From: Hyposmocoma kahamanoa
Taxonomy: Eukaryota > Arthropoda > Insecta > Lepidoptera > Cosmopterigidae
Assembly: GCF_003589595.1 (NCBI RefSeq)
Contig: NW_020653945.1
Coordinates: 5,635,461 to 5,699,460 of the forward strand
Direction of reading: 5' to 3'
Length of the DNA: 64,000 bases
The notes beneath the pieces are model-generated. The model saw only the letters and a program-made list of their open reading frames with translations. It was not told where the DNA came from and made no database searches. The translations under genes were made by a program, and so were the position numbers. Positions 12,607-25,236 of this stretch are shown piece by piece (the first letter of the stretch is position 1; each line of letters begins with the position of its first letter).

Positions 12607-12999
12607 GAGCGCGTTCCCATTACGTCTTCATGTTTTATTTGTCGTTGAACGACTGTCGCGTGTAGCCTGTTCCCATATCACGAATATCTGTCGTGACCGT
12701 GTCGTGGACGTTTATTTTATCATCGCACGACAGTCGTGTCTAGCTGTTCCACTAGATCATGACGACAATTTATCGGCCCACGGCAGCCGCCTTGTCGTAT
12801 CGTAACGTTTTATTTATCATCCGACGACAGTCGTTCTAGCTCTTCACATTGTCACAACAGTCTGTTGTCGTAACGTCGAAAAAGTCGTGAACGACAGTTA
12901 ATCGTGTTGTACTATATGTGCACAACTTCATTTAAATATACAAGCCACGACACTTTAAACTGTACGACTATCTGGCGTCACGACAATGGGAACGCTCCC
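12607..12999. mobile_element. PIF/Harbinger-like MITE, copy 1
   Basis: The ends gagcgcgttcccatt and aatgggaacgctccc are inverted repeats. The flanking TAA is duplicated (12604-12606 and 13000-13002). The interior is rich in palindromic acgacagtcgt-type motifs. A 3-bp TWA target duplication is characteristic of the PIF/Harbinger superfamily; the superfamily call is inference because no transposase is present. Confidence 0.7.
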
Positions 13000-13228
13000 T
13001 AATACTGCTCTACCAAGTTAATTTGTATTTTACCGAAAAATATTGTTAGCCATTTTTAACGTAAATCACCTATTATAAAAAAAGCAACCTTATACATTTC
13101 ATAAACTTTAGTGCTTGGTAAACTACCCCATCCATTTTGTTGGTAGGACCCCATCACATGGAAATATTATAATGAATGAAAACAAAGTCATACATCGGAT
13201 CGTTTTCAAATTTCTTTCGGAAGTTTAG

Positions 13229-13345
13229 TACAGGGTCAAGAGCACGTCAAGCTTTACACTTAAGACTTAAATCCAACTCTATGCCGTTGACCATAAGAAC
13301 GGTCCAAAGTACAAAGTGTCAAGCTTGATGTGCTCTTCTGCCTAC
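13229..13345. mobile_element. small MITE inside the old TIR element
   Basis: Ends caagagcacgtcaagctttacactt and, inverted, agtgtcaagcttgatgtgctctt, about 105 bp. The corresponding point of the sister copy (near 29330) lacks this block, so it is probably a separate later insertion. Confidence 0.5.
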
Positions 13346-13718
13346 TACTGCTGCTATGCATTATTCCGAAGTACAGTATTTTTTGTAAAATTGTGATTTA
13401 AAGATTTTGATTGTTTGATAATAATTTTGTCGGTATATTTTGTGCCTATTGTTTTAGAACTCATTTCAACATAGCTTAGTATTATGATTAACCTTGTTCC
13501 GCTGCAATTTCATTTATTTTTCGGAACCTTTATTCCTCTACTTAAATCAGCGGCCTAAACAATTATATAGAATTATGGACTATGTAGTAAGTACTATTGT
13601 AAACAAGCACTGAAACATGAATTCGTCTCACAAATAGAGAGCGTAAATACATAGTAGTTGTTAGAATAGCGAGCCATCTCAAAAACATTACCTTCCAAAA
13701 ACAAACATTATCGTCTCT

Positions 13719-13880
13719 GGGGGGTCTACTCCCTTTCTCAGTTCGGCATTAAATAAGTAATACTCGATCAAATTAAATGACGCACGATGCGAATAAATCT
13801 TCATACTTGACGTTGTGTTTTGATATGGTCGAGTATTACTTATTTCATAGTAATTATTTTGGACGGAGGACGACAGTAGG
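13719..13880. mobile_element. palindromic MITE with gggggtctactc ends, copy 1
   Basis: The ends ggggggtctactcc and agtaggccctc are inverted. An inner inverted pair (aaataagtaatactcga / tcgagtattacttattt) flanks the centre. A longer relative surrounds the assembly gap at 17344-17993, and a single end motif (agggggtctactg) lies at about 15098. Confidence 0.5.
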
Positions 13881-14302
13881 CCCTCAGGTGCCCAAATCGT
13901 TTTTTTTCTTCAAAACATAAACCGGTCCAATGTGGTGACGTCATTATTTTTAACCAATGGAGTGCGCGAATAAAATTCTCGACTCTTAGTGTAATAAGGC
14001 CACATCTGCAAAATGACTACTTCCATTTACATACATTTCATGTGATAGAAAGACTTATATGACGTACGTGACACATATGGCTTTATTATACCTAGGGTAC
14101 GAATTCAGCACATTCCAAAATACAATTGTGTAATATATTAATAAATTAATAATTCTGGTTTGGGATACTATTCTTGACAAGCTATATTAAGTAATGTATA
14201 TATTCATACTACAATTGATCATCTAGACGACCTTCCTCGGTGGCCCAGCTGTTAGCATTTTGAGCGCTAGATGTACAAACTTGGAACTTTTTTAAAATAC
14301 AC

Positions 14303-14723
14303 TTCTAGACCCATAATTCGAGCCACCTTGAATTTTTATTTTTAAAGGGCTAGAATACAAAAATAAATCCCCGGTTTTAAAAAAAACTTGTTTTTCACAA
14401 GGACTTGTGGAAATGATGTTTAGTATACTAATTTCAAAGTTTCATTGTAGTTTTTAAGCAATCCAAACTGCCTCCGTGGCCGAACGGTTACCATCCTGGA
14501 CTGCCAAGCTTTCCCCGATTCCCGAGACGGGAGTAATATTTGTAAGGCTTACATTTATTTCGTGAGTCTGGGTGTAATTTGTGCGTTTAAAAAATAAAAA
14601 ATCAAACAGTTTTTTAACCTTAGAAGGTTAAAAAACTATTTGATTTTTTATTCTTTAACGCTCTAGCATTTAGTATTGAAAATGCTACGTGTCTGGAATT
14701 ATATGTCCAGGAACAGAATATAG
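14303..14723. mobile_element. MITE with ..ataattcgagccacc end, interrupted by SINE B
   Basis: The left part (cccataattcgagccacc, ccccggtttt, aaggacttgtggaaa) and the right end (gtgtctggaattatatgtcc) match the complete copy at 26423-26705. Between them sit SINE B (14467-14590) and a palindrome (tcaaacagttttttaacctt / aaggttaaaaaactatttga, about 14600-14645). Confidence 0.5.
14467..14590 (+). repeat. SINE family B inside a MITE
   Basis: tRNA-like head ctccgtggccgaacggttac, box B-like cgattcccgagacgg, body tttatttcgtgagtctggg. It is truncated before the tccatggcaccc block. A head-only fragment of the same family lies at about 14229-14270. Confidence 0.6.
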
Positions 14724-15777
14724 TTCTAGTCTGAGTGTTCTGGATAGTCATAATCATAATAAATTAAATGAAGAATAAATAAATAAAATAAATAAATAAA
14801 TAAAATCAGAGATCGGTATAAGCAAAGTATATTTACCTAAACTTCAAGTATTTCACATAGAGTGTATAATACCTGTTTCGAAATCCCGAAATGATTAAAA
14901 ATATAAGGAAAAAATCAAAACAAAATGGTTATATTTTAACTGTTAATTAGTTACTAGCTTTTCATCTAAATACACATTGAAAACATAGAACAAAACACAA
15001 TAATGTCGGATTTTCAGAGGGAGGTGTTATCTACGCTAATTCACTTGGCCTATTTCGTTGTCTGTTTATATTGCAAGGAATTCCTTAATGTGAGACCAGG
15101 GGGTCTACTGTCGATCTCCGTCCGACATCCGTCCGATTCATCCGATCCATCCGTTACTTGACCAAATGAAAACCAGGTGATTTTTATTTTTTTATTTTTT
15201 ATTAAGGTTTTGGCAAAGCCACCAGCCTAAACATGAAGTTTAATTATGTTTCTGTAAATATGGCCGCCGCAAAGAGGATAGGCAATTTGAGGCGGGCGGC
15301 GGCGGGCGGCGTGGTTGGATTGACTCGGGATTCCTTAGAACGGGCCGATACGGGTATTTTAGTTCGAGATTCGTATAATTTCGCGTTTTAATCTTCGATT
15401 AAGGCACAATAGCACTTTAAACTAGATTTCACAAAATAATTGAAAGTCAAAATAAAAACGAAACTTCCCTCCAAAAGGTCCAGAGCGAATCTCGAAAACC
15501 AAGTGATTGGTGTTGCTGGCATTATTATAATTCTTCTTGATATTTATGAAAAATTTATCATAAAAATATTAAACTGAATTTTCTTTGTCTATTTCAAGAA
15601 ACTTATGGCAATGAAATGTCCTTAGAGGTATTCGTGAATTTCATGTAGAGATAATCGAAATTCTCATGGAATAAATAACATTTATAAATGGTATACCTAC
15701 CTTAGTAAATTTTTAAGCCTAGCAGCGTCGAAGGGTAATTAGATTCTACCGAGTTGTCCAGGAAATTTAGTATCCAT

Positions 15778-15850
15778 ACCACGGTTTGTTAGGAAGCGTC
15801 GGTTCGAATCCGGCCGGATCGAAGGAATTTTTTCTAAGTGTTCTTGTTTT
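15778..15850 (+). repeat. SINE family E fragment
   Basis: The B-box region ggttcgaatccggccgg is followed by gatcgaaggaattttttct. The 5' half is decayed. Bases 14724-15777 and 15851-16682 show no gene; 15285-15310 is a short GC-rich ggcgggcggc run. Confidence 0.5.
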
Positions 15851-16682
15851 TTCTAAATGATCTTTGTATTATAAAGTTATAAAAACGTACTAGGTTTTGA
15901 ACCTTCCGTCTACAGCAGCTCACTTTCTTTAAATTACCTTCGTCACTGCTATTTAAGTTATCTAAACCTAAAGTACCGGCACACTATGATGGCCGTATTG
16001 ACGTTTGTCCGCTCATCAAGTTTCGTTTTAATTCATAACTACGTTGAAGGAGCTAATTGCTGTGCATTGTTGTCAATAGTGACGTGTAGTAAAATTTATG
16101 GAATGTATGTATAATTTTACAACACAACTCAGCATTTGTTTTTCGCAATTCGAATTTTTTAGAAATGAAATCGAATACGATCGTCAGTTATGGGATCGCT
16201 GGTCAGCATCTACCTTCGGCAAACTCGCGTCAAAGTTCAATGCAAAACAAAGCAGTTTCGAATTGACGATATACTAAGTAAAAATTTTTATTTTCGTTTT
16301 ATTAAAACTTACTACAAATATAAAAACTCATAGATGTGACTCGCTTTTTATTATATTTGTTCCGATAAGGAATTGAGATTTGACCTCACTATTGTAATCT
16401 GTCAAAATGACCACCATAACTTGCCGGTACGTAGTGATTAAACCAGTTGCAGTAATATATTGAGAATACGGTTGTGCTTTATTACGCAGGCAAACTACAA
16501 CACATAATACGTGTGTATGCCGTGTAAGGGATTCACCACACTTATCGATACGAATTGCATGAACTCTTAATTAAGAGCGAAAAAAGACGTTGGGCGTTTT
16601 GCTTTCTCTCGGACCGTCGGCGACGCGAAGCTCGTGTGTTTTTACATAGTAAGACAAGTAGGGCAAATGCATCAGTGCCTAA

Positions 16683-16815
16683 ACTTTATTTTCTGTCAAA
16701 TCGGTTACCGGATAGTGCGCGAAACCGGATTTATCCCTAGTTTGCCACAACGGGACCAATACTAAGGTACCCTCTTTCTAACAAAAAGAATCATCAAAAT
16801 CGATTCACAATCGAT
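16683..16815 (+). repeat. family F fragment
   Basis: Blocks aaatcggttaccgga, ggatttatccctagtttgcc and actaaggtaccctc match the copy at 9440-9755. Both ends are missing. Confidence 0.5.
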
Positions 16816-17343
16816 TAACTCGCGTAACATTTCATTTCAGTTCTTCATTACAATATTTTCGTGCTATATTGAAATAATTTTTTTTAAATGCAGTATTTAC
16901 CTATTGATATGAATTGAGTATGTTTGTGAAATAGAAATGAAATGCTGAATAATTCTGAATTTGAGACACTCAGTTTACTATTTGATGTCATTTTTTTAAA
17001 CACCGAGTGAACGCTTCAATTCTATAATGACTGGCGCTCGGCAACGTCAGATTATGCGAATGTGTGTGTCCGTAGAAAGCGGTAGGCGGTAGGTGCATAC
17101 ATACAAGCGGTGCTGCTGCTACGTTTGTATAAAGTTACCTTACTTCTTTTAATATACTATGCCTCTTATTGCATGGACGTAAAGCTGTTTCTGATCAGCT
17201 TAATCAGATTCCACATTAATAAGTGGTGACTTCCTAAGGGACGGCACCCCTTGTACGCTGCGAGAAGTTAGTTTTGGAGTTTTTAGACGGGAAAATGATC
17301 TGTCGGCAAATTAACAAGGAAAGTATTGTCGAAAATGGACCTC

Positions 17344-17993
17344 AGGGGGTCTACTCCCGTTCTCAATTACTAACAAGAAACAATTCCGTACCTGAGCTCG
17401 AAATAAAACTAATTGAATTTTAATAACANNNNNNNNNNNNNNNNNNNNNNNNNNNNNNNNNNNNNNNNNNNNNNNNNNNNNNNNNNNNNNNNNNNNNNNN
17501 NNNNNNNNNNNNNNNNNNNNNNNNNNNNNNNNNNNNNNNNNNNNNNNNNNNNNNNNNNNNNNNNNNNNNNNNNNNNNNNNNNNNNNNNNNNNNNNNNNNN
17601 NNNNNNNNNNNNNNNNNNNNNNNNNNNNNNNNNNNNNNNNNNNNNNNNNNNNNNNNNNNNNNNNNNNNNNNNNNNNNNNNNNNNNNNNNNNNNNNNNNNN
17701 NNNNNNNNNNNNNNNNNNNNNNNNNNNNNNNNNNNNNNNNNNNNNNNNNNNNNNNNNNNNNNNNNNNNNNNNNNNNNNNNNNNNNNNNNNNNNNNNNNNN
17801 NNNNNNNNNNNNNNNNNNNNNNNNNNNNCTCAGGTACGGAATTACTGTCAAATAAGTATTACTCGACCCAATTAAAAGACGCATGATACGAATGAAGCTT
17901 TTTAATTTGGCATTGTGTTTTGATTTGGTCGAGTTTTACTTATTTGACAGTAATTGTTTTGGACGGAGAGTTTGAGTAGACCCCCAGATTCGA
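17344..17993. mobile_element. palindromic element enclosing the assembly gap
   Basis: Starts cagggggtctactcccgttc and ends gagtagacccccag. On either side of the N run the sequences aattccgtacctgag and ctcaggtacggaatt are exact inverted repeats. The right half is homologous to the MITE at 13719-13880. The true length is unknown because of the gap. Confidence 0.5.
17429..17828. other. assembly gap (400 N)
   Basis: An uninterrupted run of exactly 400 N. Apparent reading frames crossing it have no meaning. Confidence 0.99.
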
Positions 17994-20182
17994 GATAGTA
18001 GTATATTGACTATTGAAATCAATGTTCGTGTTTTCGGTGAAAGATAATAAATACGGTTCTATGCCTAGGGGCCAAATGTAACATGTCAATGAGATTCTGC
18101 AACCGTTCCTCACAAAGTGCCTAGTATTGTTTTAGTAAAAAGAACGTTTATTTCTATGTAAAGTAAAAACTAGGATTTTAATATGCACTAAAAAGATCTG
18201 TTCTTTTGTAGCCGTTTTGATTGTATAAACATTTTTATTTATTAGGTATAATATAAAACAATTTTCGTGATTTATTTCAAAGTTTTATTTCTACCTGTAA
18301 CCCTTATTACTATATGCAGAAGTCTTATATCACTGCGGACATTGCTATCGCACCGTTTTTAGAGCCGTACTAATTATGAACTGAGATAATTTGTTTTAAT
18401 TCATTCTTCACAGATTCATTCTGCCACAGATCATGTAAAACTTTATCTACTATACAACACTAATGCGGTGATCAAGTTGCTTTTTATGAAATACCAATTA
18501 GGTAGGTACTTAATGTGACATAGTTCTATAATCAAATGATATTAAAAACCAGCTTTTGCAATAGGCTTGTTATAGGTAAATCGGAACTATAACGTTTATG
18601 TCCGGATAAAAATAGCAAGTACCTCCTTCTTCTTTCAAATGCTATGGCTTCATCGAAATGGGTGTTTTTTATTTTAAACGATACTGTACTACTATCTACT
18701 ACCTTCCCTTTTTTAAAAAAAATTAGAGCTCCAGGACCTCGAACCCGAATGCTAAAGTAAATTTCACGCTAAAAGTTTCTAGGTCGTGTGTAATTTGAAT
18801 TCGTCTATCACGTAAAAGAAGAACAATGCATAAAATTTGGTATTTTTCCTAGATTAGAGGGTTTGATTGATCCTAATAAGAAAGCACATCCAAAACAGAA
18901 ATATACGAAAATTTCATATACGAAAATTTCATTGCATGATATAATGGAATTAAGGCTCTTTACACCCTAAAAACTACATTATAGCAGTAAAAATGTCACC
19001 AGCAACTATGTACGAATGACCTCGATACAATTAGTTGTCCACAACAATTTGGTCGCTGTGTAGATAACATCTATGAGTATCTCTAAGATAACTATGAGTA
19101 TATCTAAGAGTATAAACACAAAAATAGATTTCATTCCAATTTAATACATTGAAAAGTAATTTAAAACTGTGTGTATTTATGTATGTGCCCATTTGCACTG
19201 TTCATACATTCTTTACTAAATCGTTATCTACTGGTGAGGAATATTTTACACAAATATATGTATAATAATCATTTATATATATAACATTATGTTATTACAC
19301 TGTAACCGTTTGTTAGTTAGTCAACCAAAAATTAAACCAAAGTTCCATATAACTCTACATAAAAATTATCTACATATTATTATAAATTATATTCATTTTG
19401 ATATAGGTTGCCTGCATTAATATGTATGGATGTAAGGAACTAAACAATGAAATCATCGTGGAAATTCAATGCATAATTGTTATAAAATTACTCACTTTTT
19501 GCCAATATTATTAATAAACATTTCTGATAACAAATTTTAATTTAAAAATATACATTTCATTGCAGGCGACTGTAGCACTCTAATTTATATAAATATACAA
19601 GTTACAATAAAATTTTTGGTCTGTTCGCAGATCAATAACATTGTTAATTATATTTTCTCTTTATAAGAGTATGGCACTGTGATATCCAATTATTCGAAAG
19701 TAGGTATCCAAACATTTGTATGTTATATGTTAGTACAGGTTATCCTGTACTCCATTATTCTTCAGGTTTTCTATATGAACGGTGACAATGTATTTGTACC
19801 TTATTATAATAACACAAGTACGGTATTCCAGAGAAACGGGGTAACCCGGCTTATAAGTGCGCGAGCCGTATAACAATGCACACATTCATAATTTCGCGAC
19901 GCACTCGCGTGGCAAAGCGCTGTAGGGCTAGCACGACTCGATTTGCACGACAGCGACATAAGCGCGAAATACTGATATTCTCGAATAGAGATCTCGCTTT
20001 ACCTTTCGATCTTTCGGACTGTTGGTTCCAGTAGTGGGGCCAGTAGCATTTTCAAGTACTGACGTCCACAATTAGACGGTGGAATCAACGATCTTAGTTT
20101 TAAAATGTCGCTGTCGCTGTCGCGCAAGTCGCGCCTTGTCGTGTTAGCCCTACTGGTCGTCTCACGCGCCTTTTATTATTAT
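17994..20182. other. AT-rich gene-free stretch
   Basis: I see no exon, repeat family or RNA gene that I can name. A local direct repeat (atatacgaaaatttc twice) lies near 18901-18930. A somewhat GC-richer patch at about 19840-20000 has no supported reading frame. Confidence 0.6.
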
Positions 20183-20831
20183 CAGGGATCGAAATAGATA
20201 AGAGTTTTTTACCTAAACTTCGAGGAACATTGACAGAACATGGAGATTGCCTTACAATAATATTTTTTAGGTCCTGGACCTGTTCGGGATTCGAGAAATC
20301 ACTTATACGTACAATAATCACTTAAACACATTTTCTGACACGTGTAAGTAGTGAATAGGCAGGGTTGGGCGCGCGTTTAGTGTGCAAATGTATAGAAGAT
20401 AGGTCTAATAATACGTATGTAGTCATTTCGAGACTGGATCGACTAAGACTTTGTAACGACGGGGCACTAAAGTTATGGGTCCCATACAAAAACTGCACAT
20501 TTTATTTTCAAAATGTGATATGACAATATTTAATAAGGATAATAGGATCTCTCGATTGGCATTTTTTTTAGGGAGGTATCGTGAAAAAAATCCAATGTCC
20601 GCAATATTGCTGATCCGACCCACTGTGTCGCAAAGTTAAGATAAATATAGTGTACCTGTCTGTCCCCAATTACGTAATATTATATAAATAATTTTAAATT
20701 ATAATGTTCTTAAGTGATTTTCCGAATCCCGAAAAGGTCCAGGACCTAAAAAATATTGTCGTAAGGCAGTCTCCATTTTCTGTCTATGTTCCTCGAAGTT
20801 TAGGTAAAAAAACTACCTATTCCGATCCCTG
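20183..20831. mobile_element. hAT-like foldback MITE with 8-bp target duplication
   Basis: Ends cagggatcgaaatag and, inverted, ctattccgatccctg. The flanks at 20175-20182 and 20832-20839 both read attattat, an 8-bp duplication. The arms are about 130 bp long (shared cctaaacttcgaggaacat, aggtcctggacct). CAGGG-type ends plus an 8-bp duplication are typical of hAT elements. The AT-repeat nature of the duplication weakens the proof. Confidence 0.65.
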
Positions 20832-20997
20832 ATTATTATTATGTTAATGCAAATGTGTACGTTCGTACACGGCGGGCGTCCACACATATATACAAGTTGC
20901 GCTGCTATGTTTGTATGGAGTTACCATAGTTGTCTTATTATATTATGTCTGTATTATATTATGTCTGTATTATATTATGTGTGTGTATATCGTTTGT

Positions 20998-21100
20998 TGC
21001 AGTTTGGATGTAATTTGTGGTTGTCTATGTGTGTGTCCATGGCACCCGCGATACAGGGTTTCCCTAGTGCGGGGCTATGAGTGTCTGGGTTATTGTTATA
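20998..21100 (+). repeat. SINE family B, 3' part only
   Basis: Contains the body blocks tttgtggttgtctatgtgtg, tccatggcacccgcg and gggtttccctagtgc without the tRNA-like head. Bases 21101-22016 hold nothing I recognise. Confidence 0.55.
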
Positions 21101-22016
21101 GGAATGACCGCACCAGTATTGGCATTTAACTTCAATGTCCGTGAAAATCTTTAAAATTTCGGAGTCTACCCACCCAAATAGGTAAGAAGTACACTGATAA
21201 AACTAGATAAGTTACAAGAATCACATGCATTGTTGTATCCTTTTTTGACTCCGGTTTTGAACGTAACGCGAACTGAAAAATGGTAGGTTCGTGTTGGTTT
21301 GTTTAGATGATACTTTATGAACAATAGGTACTGTAGTGTATGCGACTTGACATACCTACACGCTGTCTCGTGTGTCCACGCGTGGGTACACCCAGACAGT
21401 ATCGCGAGAGCCATTGGCGAGAGTGAACAGGGTGCTACATCATGCATGGCAATGCCGAGTCAGTGTTCGCAGGAGAAGAAGCAAACATATCAAGTATGCG
21501 ACTTGACATACCTACAGGTACTAAATACCCAACTACTCTGACTTGTATCGCGATTAACAGCCTGTTGAGTCCATGGTATAGTACAACAGTGTATAGCTCC
21601 ACTAACGGTCACAAGAAAAGCTAAACAATATTCAACGCGATGACTATCGTAACTATAAACACACGGTACTGGAATGAATGAAAACTAGTATACTATGAAA
21701 AGACAATATCGATATATTTATACACTGTGTTAATCAAATATGCAAGCGTGTGTAAGTAATACTTTTTGTAAGAGACGCAATGCAAAATAAGGCATCTAAA
21801 ACCTGCTATTTAAGTAACATAAATCTGTACGTTTATTATATGGCAATATGTAATTGTAAATTCTAATTCTATAGGCAAAATCTGTAAAGTACCATAAGGT
21901 TCAATTTATCAATTGTGTAACGTACAAACAAGATACAAGCCAGAACACAGGCCGCGCGTCTTCCGGAAAATTCTCACGTCATCTCGGGAATTGCCGCAAT
22001 TACCGTATCGTATCTA

Positions 22017-22150
22017 GTTTTTTTTATGATAACAAGTAACAGGACGAACAAGCCGTGCGTCTGGTGTTAAGCGACACGTCTGTCCATTACAGTTGCAATG
22101 CCACTCAGAGCTTTAAATCGCAAAGATCTGAGGGACACTGCCAAGGCGCC
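22017..22150 (+). repeat. family A, 5' part
   Basis: Head ttttatgataacaagtaacagg through atctgaggg.cactgcc, then it breaks into unrelated AT-rich DNA that continues to about 23305. Confidence 0.6.
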
Positions 22151-23307
22151 TGCGTACGTGTACAGTAAGATTCCGGAGCATATATTATTACTATTCACAT
22201 TTCCTAAGCTTAAAACTTACCTTAGAAGTATTTTAATTGATAAGTCATATTACAAAATTGAAGACTACGTCTTAGATAAAGATATATGGAAAGCCGACAT
22301 GGCTCTAGATTCCACACAAACTTGATTCAGTGTATTCCATTGCAATTAAGTTTATTTAAAAAAAAGCAACTCATAGCGTAGATGCTTGTAAGCTGATGAT
22401 GATGAACCCTTAGTTTCTTGCTCGTTTTTCTCAGGGAAGTCAGCAAAGTGAAGTAGTTTATAAAATGACTTTTTGAAGTGTAAATTTATTTTACAAATGT
22501 AATAAATGATTTTTGACTTTTGTACGTCACACAATTGACATAAAATTTCAAAAATAAATACTAAAATGGAATCGTGTAAATAACTGGTTATAATATGAGC
22601 ATCTGGATGCTCGATGTAAAAAGGTTACAAAAATTCCTACTTTCTTGGAGCCTAAGATATATCGTCGCTTAGCTAACAGCATCACTGGCGTAATTGTTTA
22701 TTCAGTATACAAGGTAAAAAATAAAAAAGATTTTTTTATCAAGAGATATAGGTGTACCAGAATCTCATGGCACTAAATGCAATGCAATGGCAATGTTAAC
22801 TTGTCACATGTCAATTCAAAATATTACTTGTGTCAAATTGCCACAAAGTATAATATTGGCAAAATCATCAGTTCTCATATTGCTGGAGCCATAAAAATAA
22901 AAAGTGAAGTGAAGTGATCATTGCAAATAGCTGTCTGCTAAACTTTTTCACTGTAAAATAACGATTTTGTAGCAAAATTACTGAGAATCGCCTCCAATCT
23001 CAAGCAAAAAACATTGCAATAATGTTTATATCGCAAAATCAGCAATCAAAAATTAGGTGCATTTAAGTCACATTTCACGATTTAGACGCGGGTCTCAAAT
23101 CTTGCCGATTAGTAGGAGTAAATAAACTTGATCTTTGATATTTTAACAATGCCAAATCAATGTATGTAGTACGAATGTAATTTTTACTGGTACTAAACGG
23201 CAAGACTACAGTGTGATAAAAAAAGATTAATGGCGTAAATGCGAGTTACTTCAAACTGGAAACGTAAACAAATCTATCTATCACCCACAATGTAATTGAT
23301 ATATTTT

Positions 23308-23443
23308 TAGGAAATGAAACTATTTTTCCGGACTTAAATGATCACGGTGGACCATGGGACCTGTAAAGGGCCCGAAACATCGGTTTGTTTGAAAAAACAA
23401 ATATACGCGATTTAAATCCGGAAAAATAGTTTCATTTCCTATG
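23308..23443. mobile_element. small foldback element
   Basis: The arms taggaaatgaaactatttttccgg and ccggaaaaatagtttcatttccta are perfect inverted repeats over more than 20 bp. The centre carries gggacctgtaaagggcccgaaa. A right-hand half copy is at 29365-29467. Confidence 0.6.
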
Positions 23444-23822
23444 TGTAACAATCGCGAAAACCTAAGAACTTGATATATTTTTTTGTTTAACTGTAAATTG
23501 TATCAGAAATTACCTTTCTCACACACAAATTCATACAGATCTTAAAACATGTACGAGGTTAGATCAATTCTGGTCAATTAAGATATATGAAGTATATAGT
23601 ACATTTTTTCCTATTATACTGATGTTGCCCACTATAAATTTAAAATTGTCTAAGTGCCATCAGATTCTGGTACACCTATAGCAGTCGCCATGTTGCATGT
23701 CGATTGCCAATTAAACTTCTTGCTCAATTTCGTATTTCTCTAACACAGTCAATAACTCGAGTCGCAAATTGGTTTCAACCATAAGTCGCAAGTACACACT
23801 ACTGCAATGTCAAATATTATCT

Positions 23823-24003
23823 AGTATCAGTAGAGCTCCTTGTGAAAGAGTTCGTCCAGGGAAGTACTGCCACCTTGGTAATGTGAGTATTACTGCGTTC
23901 CGGTTTCGAAGGGTAACTAAGGGAGCTGGTGAAATTACAAGCACATGGGACTTGTCAACTCGTGTCTCAGGGTGTCGGGCGCAATGGCAGTGCCTTCAGA
24001 TAG
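23823..24003 (-). repeat. family A, inverted partial copy
   Basis: Tail first: agtagagctccttgtgaaagagttcg, then agggaagtactgccaccttg, ggagctggtgaaattacaag and gcagtgccttcagat. The head is missing. Confidence 0.65.
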
Positions 24004-24959
24004 TAATTTCTATTTTTCTTTTTTTCTATACGTTATTTCTATTTTCTTTTTAAATTAAAGTGTTTGATGTTTGTTATGTTGCGTCATTGTTGTATACGCC
24101 CTGTTACGATACAAAATACTGTATAAAAATTGTATGACAAAACAGTGTAAGTTTCTCTATGTATCGACCATAGACGGTTTAGTGATGGCCAATTGTAATG
24201 CCAACTACAAATCGATTAATTAATTGAATGAATCGATTTGTTCGATTGAGTCATACTAGCGGTTTTCCCTACATAAGCATATTTAAAATTTCCGAAATCT
24301 TAATTTTAAGTATTCCTAGCGATAATTGCGACAGAAATATTCGATTTACTAATCGATTACAAAATCTTTAATTGAGTGAACCGAATGTTTTTTTCGTACA
24401 GCACTAAGCAACCATAGACAAGTCATAGATATATAGATGAAAATACCTCTCTTTTGGACTACCATTTTTCAAACACAATTATATGATGCTATTCCATTGA
24501 CTTACAATTACAGGACGTCGGGTCCGCGCTAAAAAGTGTCCGCACTTGTAAGGCGCTAAAATCGTATACAGAGCGCCAAACTCCGCTTTAGTCTTCATTT
24601 GTTCTACTGACACCGCGATACTGCGATGACATTACAATTTAAATTTCGAATAGGTTGACATGGGACATTTTTTTCGTGGTTTTTGTATTAGACCCGTCGT
24701 TCATTTATTTGTAAGTCAATGTGCTATTCAAATAAATATTGTTGGAAAAAGTGATGGGATATCAAGTCGAAATATACGTGAAAGTGTTACTTATTCGATT
24801 TATTCAGTGATTGCTTTAGAATTTTAACCAAACAGTTTTGTTTACTTTTTGTTGAAAATGGATTGGAACAGACTTTATGTGCCGATGACCTAGTAGTATT
24901 ATTAATTCTATGGCCTAATAATAATATTAATAAATAAACAAATAATGTGAGAGTAAAAG

Positions 24960-25060
24960 ACAAAACTAAAACTCAATCAATCAGCCTATTACAGTCCACT
25001 GCTGGACATAAGCCACCCATAATGCCCGATCACCCGTTTTCCGCATCAAAACTATTTCAC
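24960..25060 (+). repeat. LINE 3'-tail fragment
   Basis: cagcctattacagtccactg followed by ctggacataagcc, the widespread lepidopteran LINE tail. It lies just beyond the 3' end of the dehydrogenase gene. Confidence 0.5.
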
Positions 25061-25236
25061 ACAAATTCTGGTGGACTCGCGAGGATTGATTTCGACCTTA
25101 AGGATCTGTTGAGGTCTGTGAACGTATTAATATCAAATACCAATTTTCCAGTGTTTCAAAGTTTTGTTAGCTAAGCGATGATAATACCGCCATGCACTCT
25201 CTATGCTCCCTAAACGTACTGTCATTGTACCCTCAT

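Larger units (their letters stand above)
12470..13533. mobile_element. old TIR element, split by a Harbinger-like insertion
   Basis: The ends ataaaagctccgaaaaataaa and, inverted, tttatttttcggaaccttt form terminal inverted repeats of about 20 bp. Internal blocks (aacaaccga..aaatactgaaag, ctctaccaa.ttaatt.atattttaccgaaaa, catca.atggaaata) align with the copy at 28972-29562. It contains the younger insertions at 12607-12999 and about 13229-13345. Confidence 0.6.

Noticed and set aside
17413..17886. Long frames on both strands over the N run
   Set aside because: Artefacts of undefined bases.
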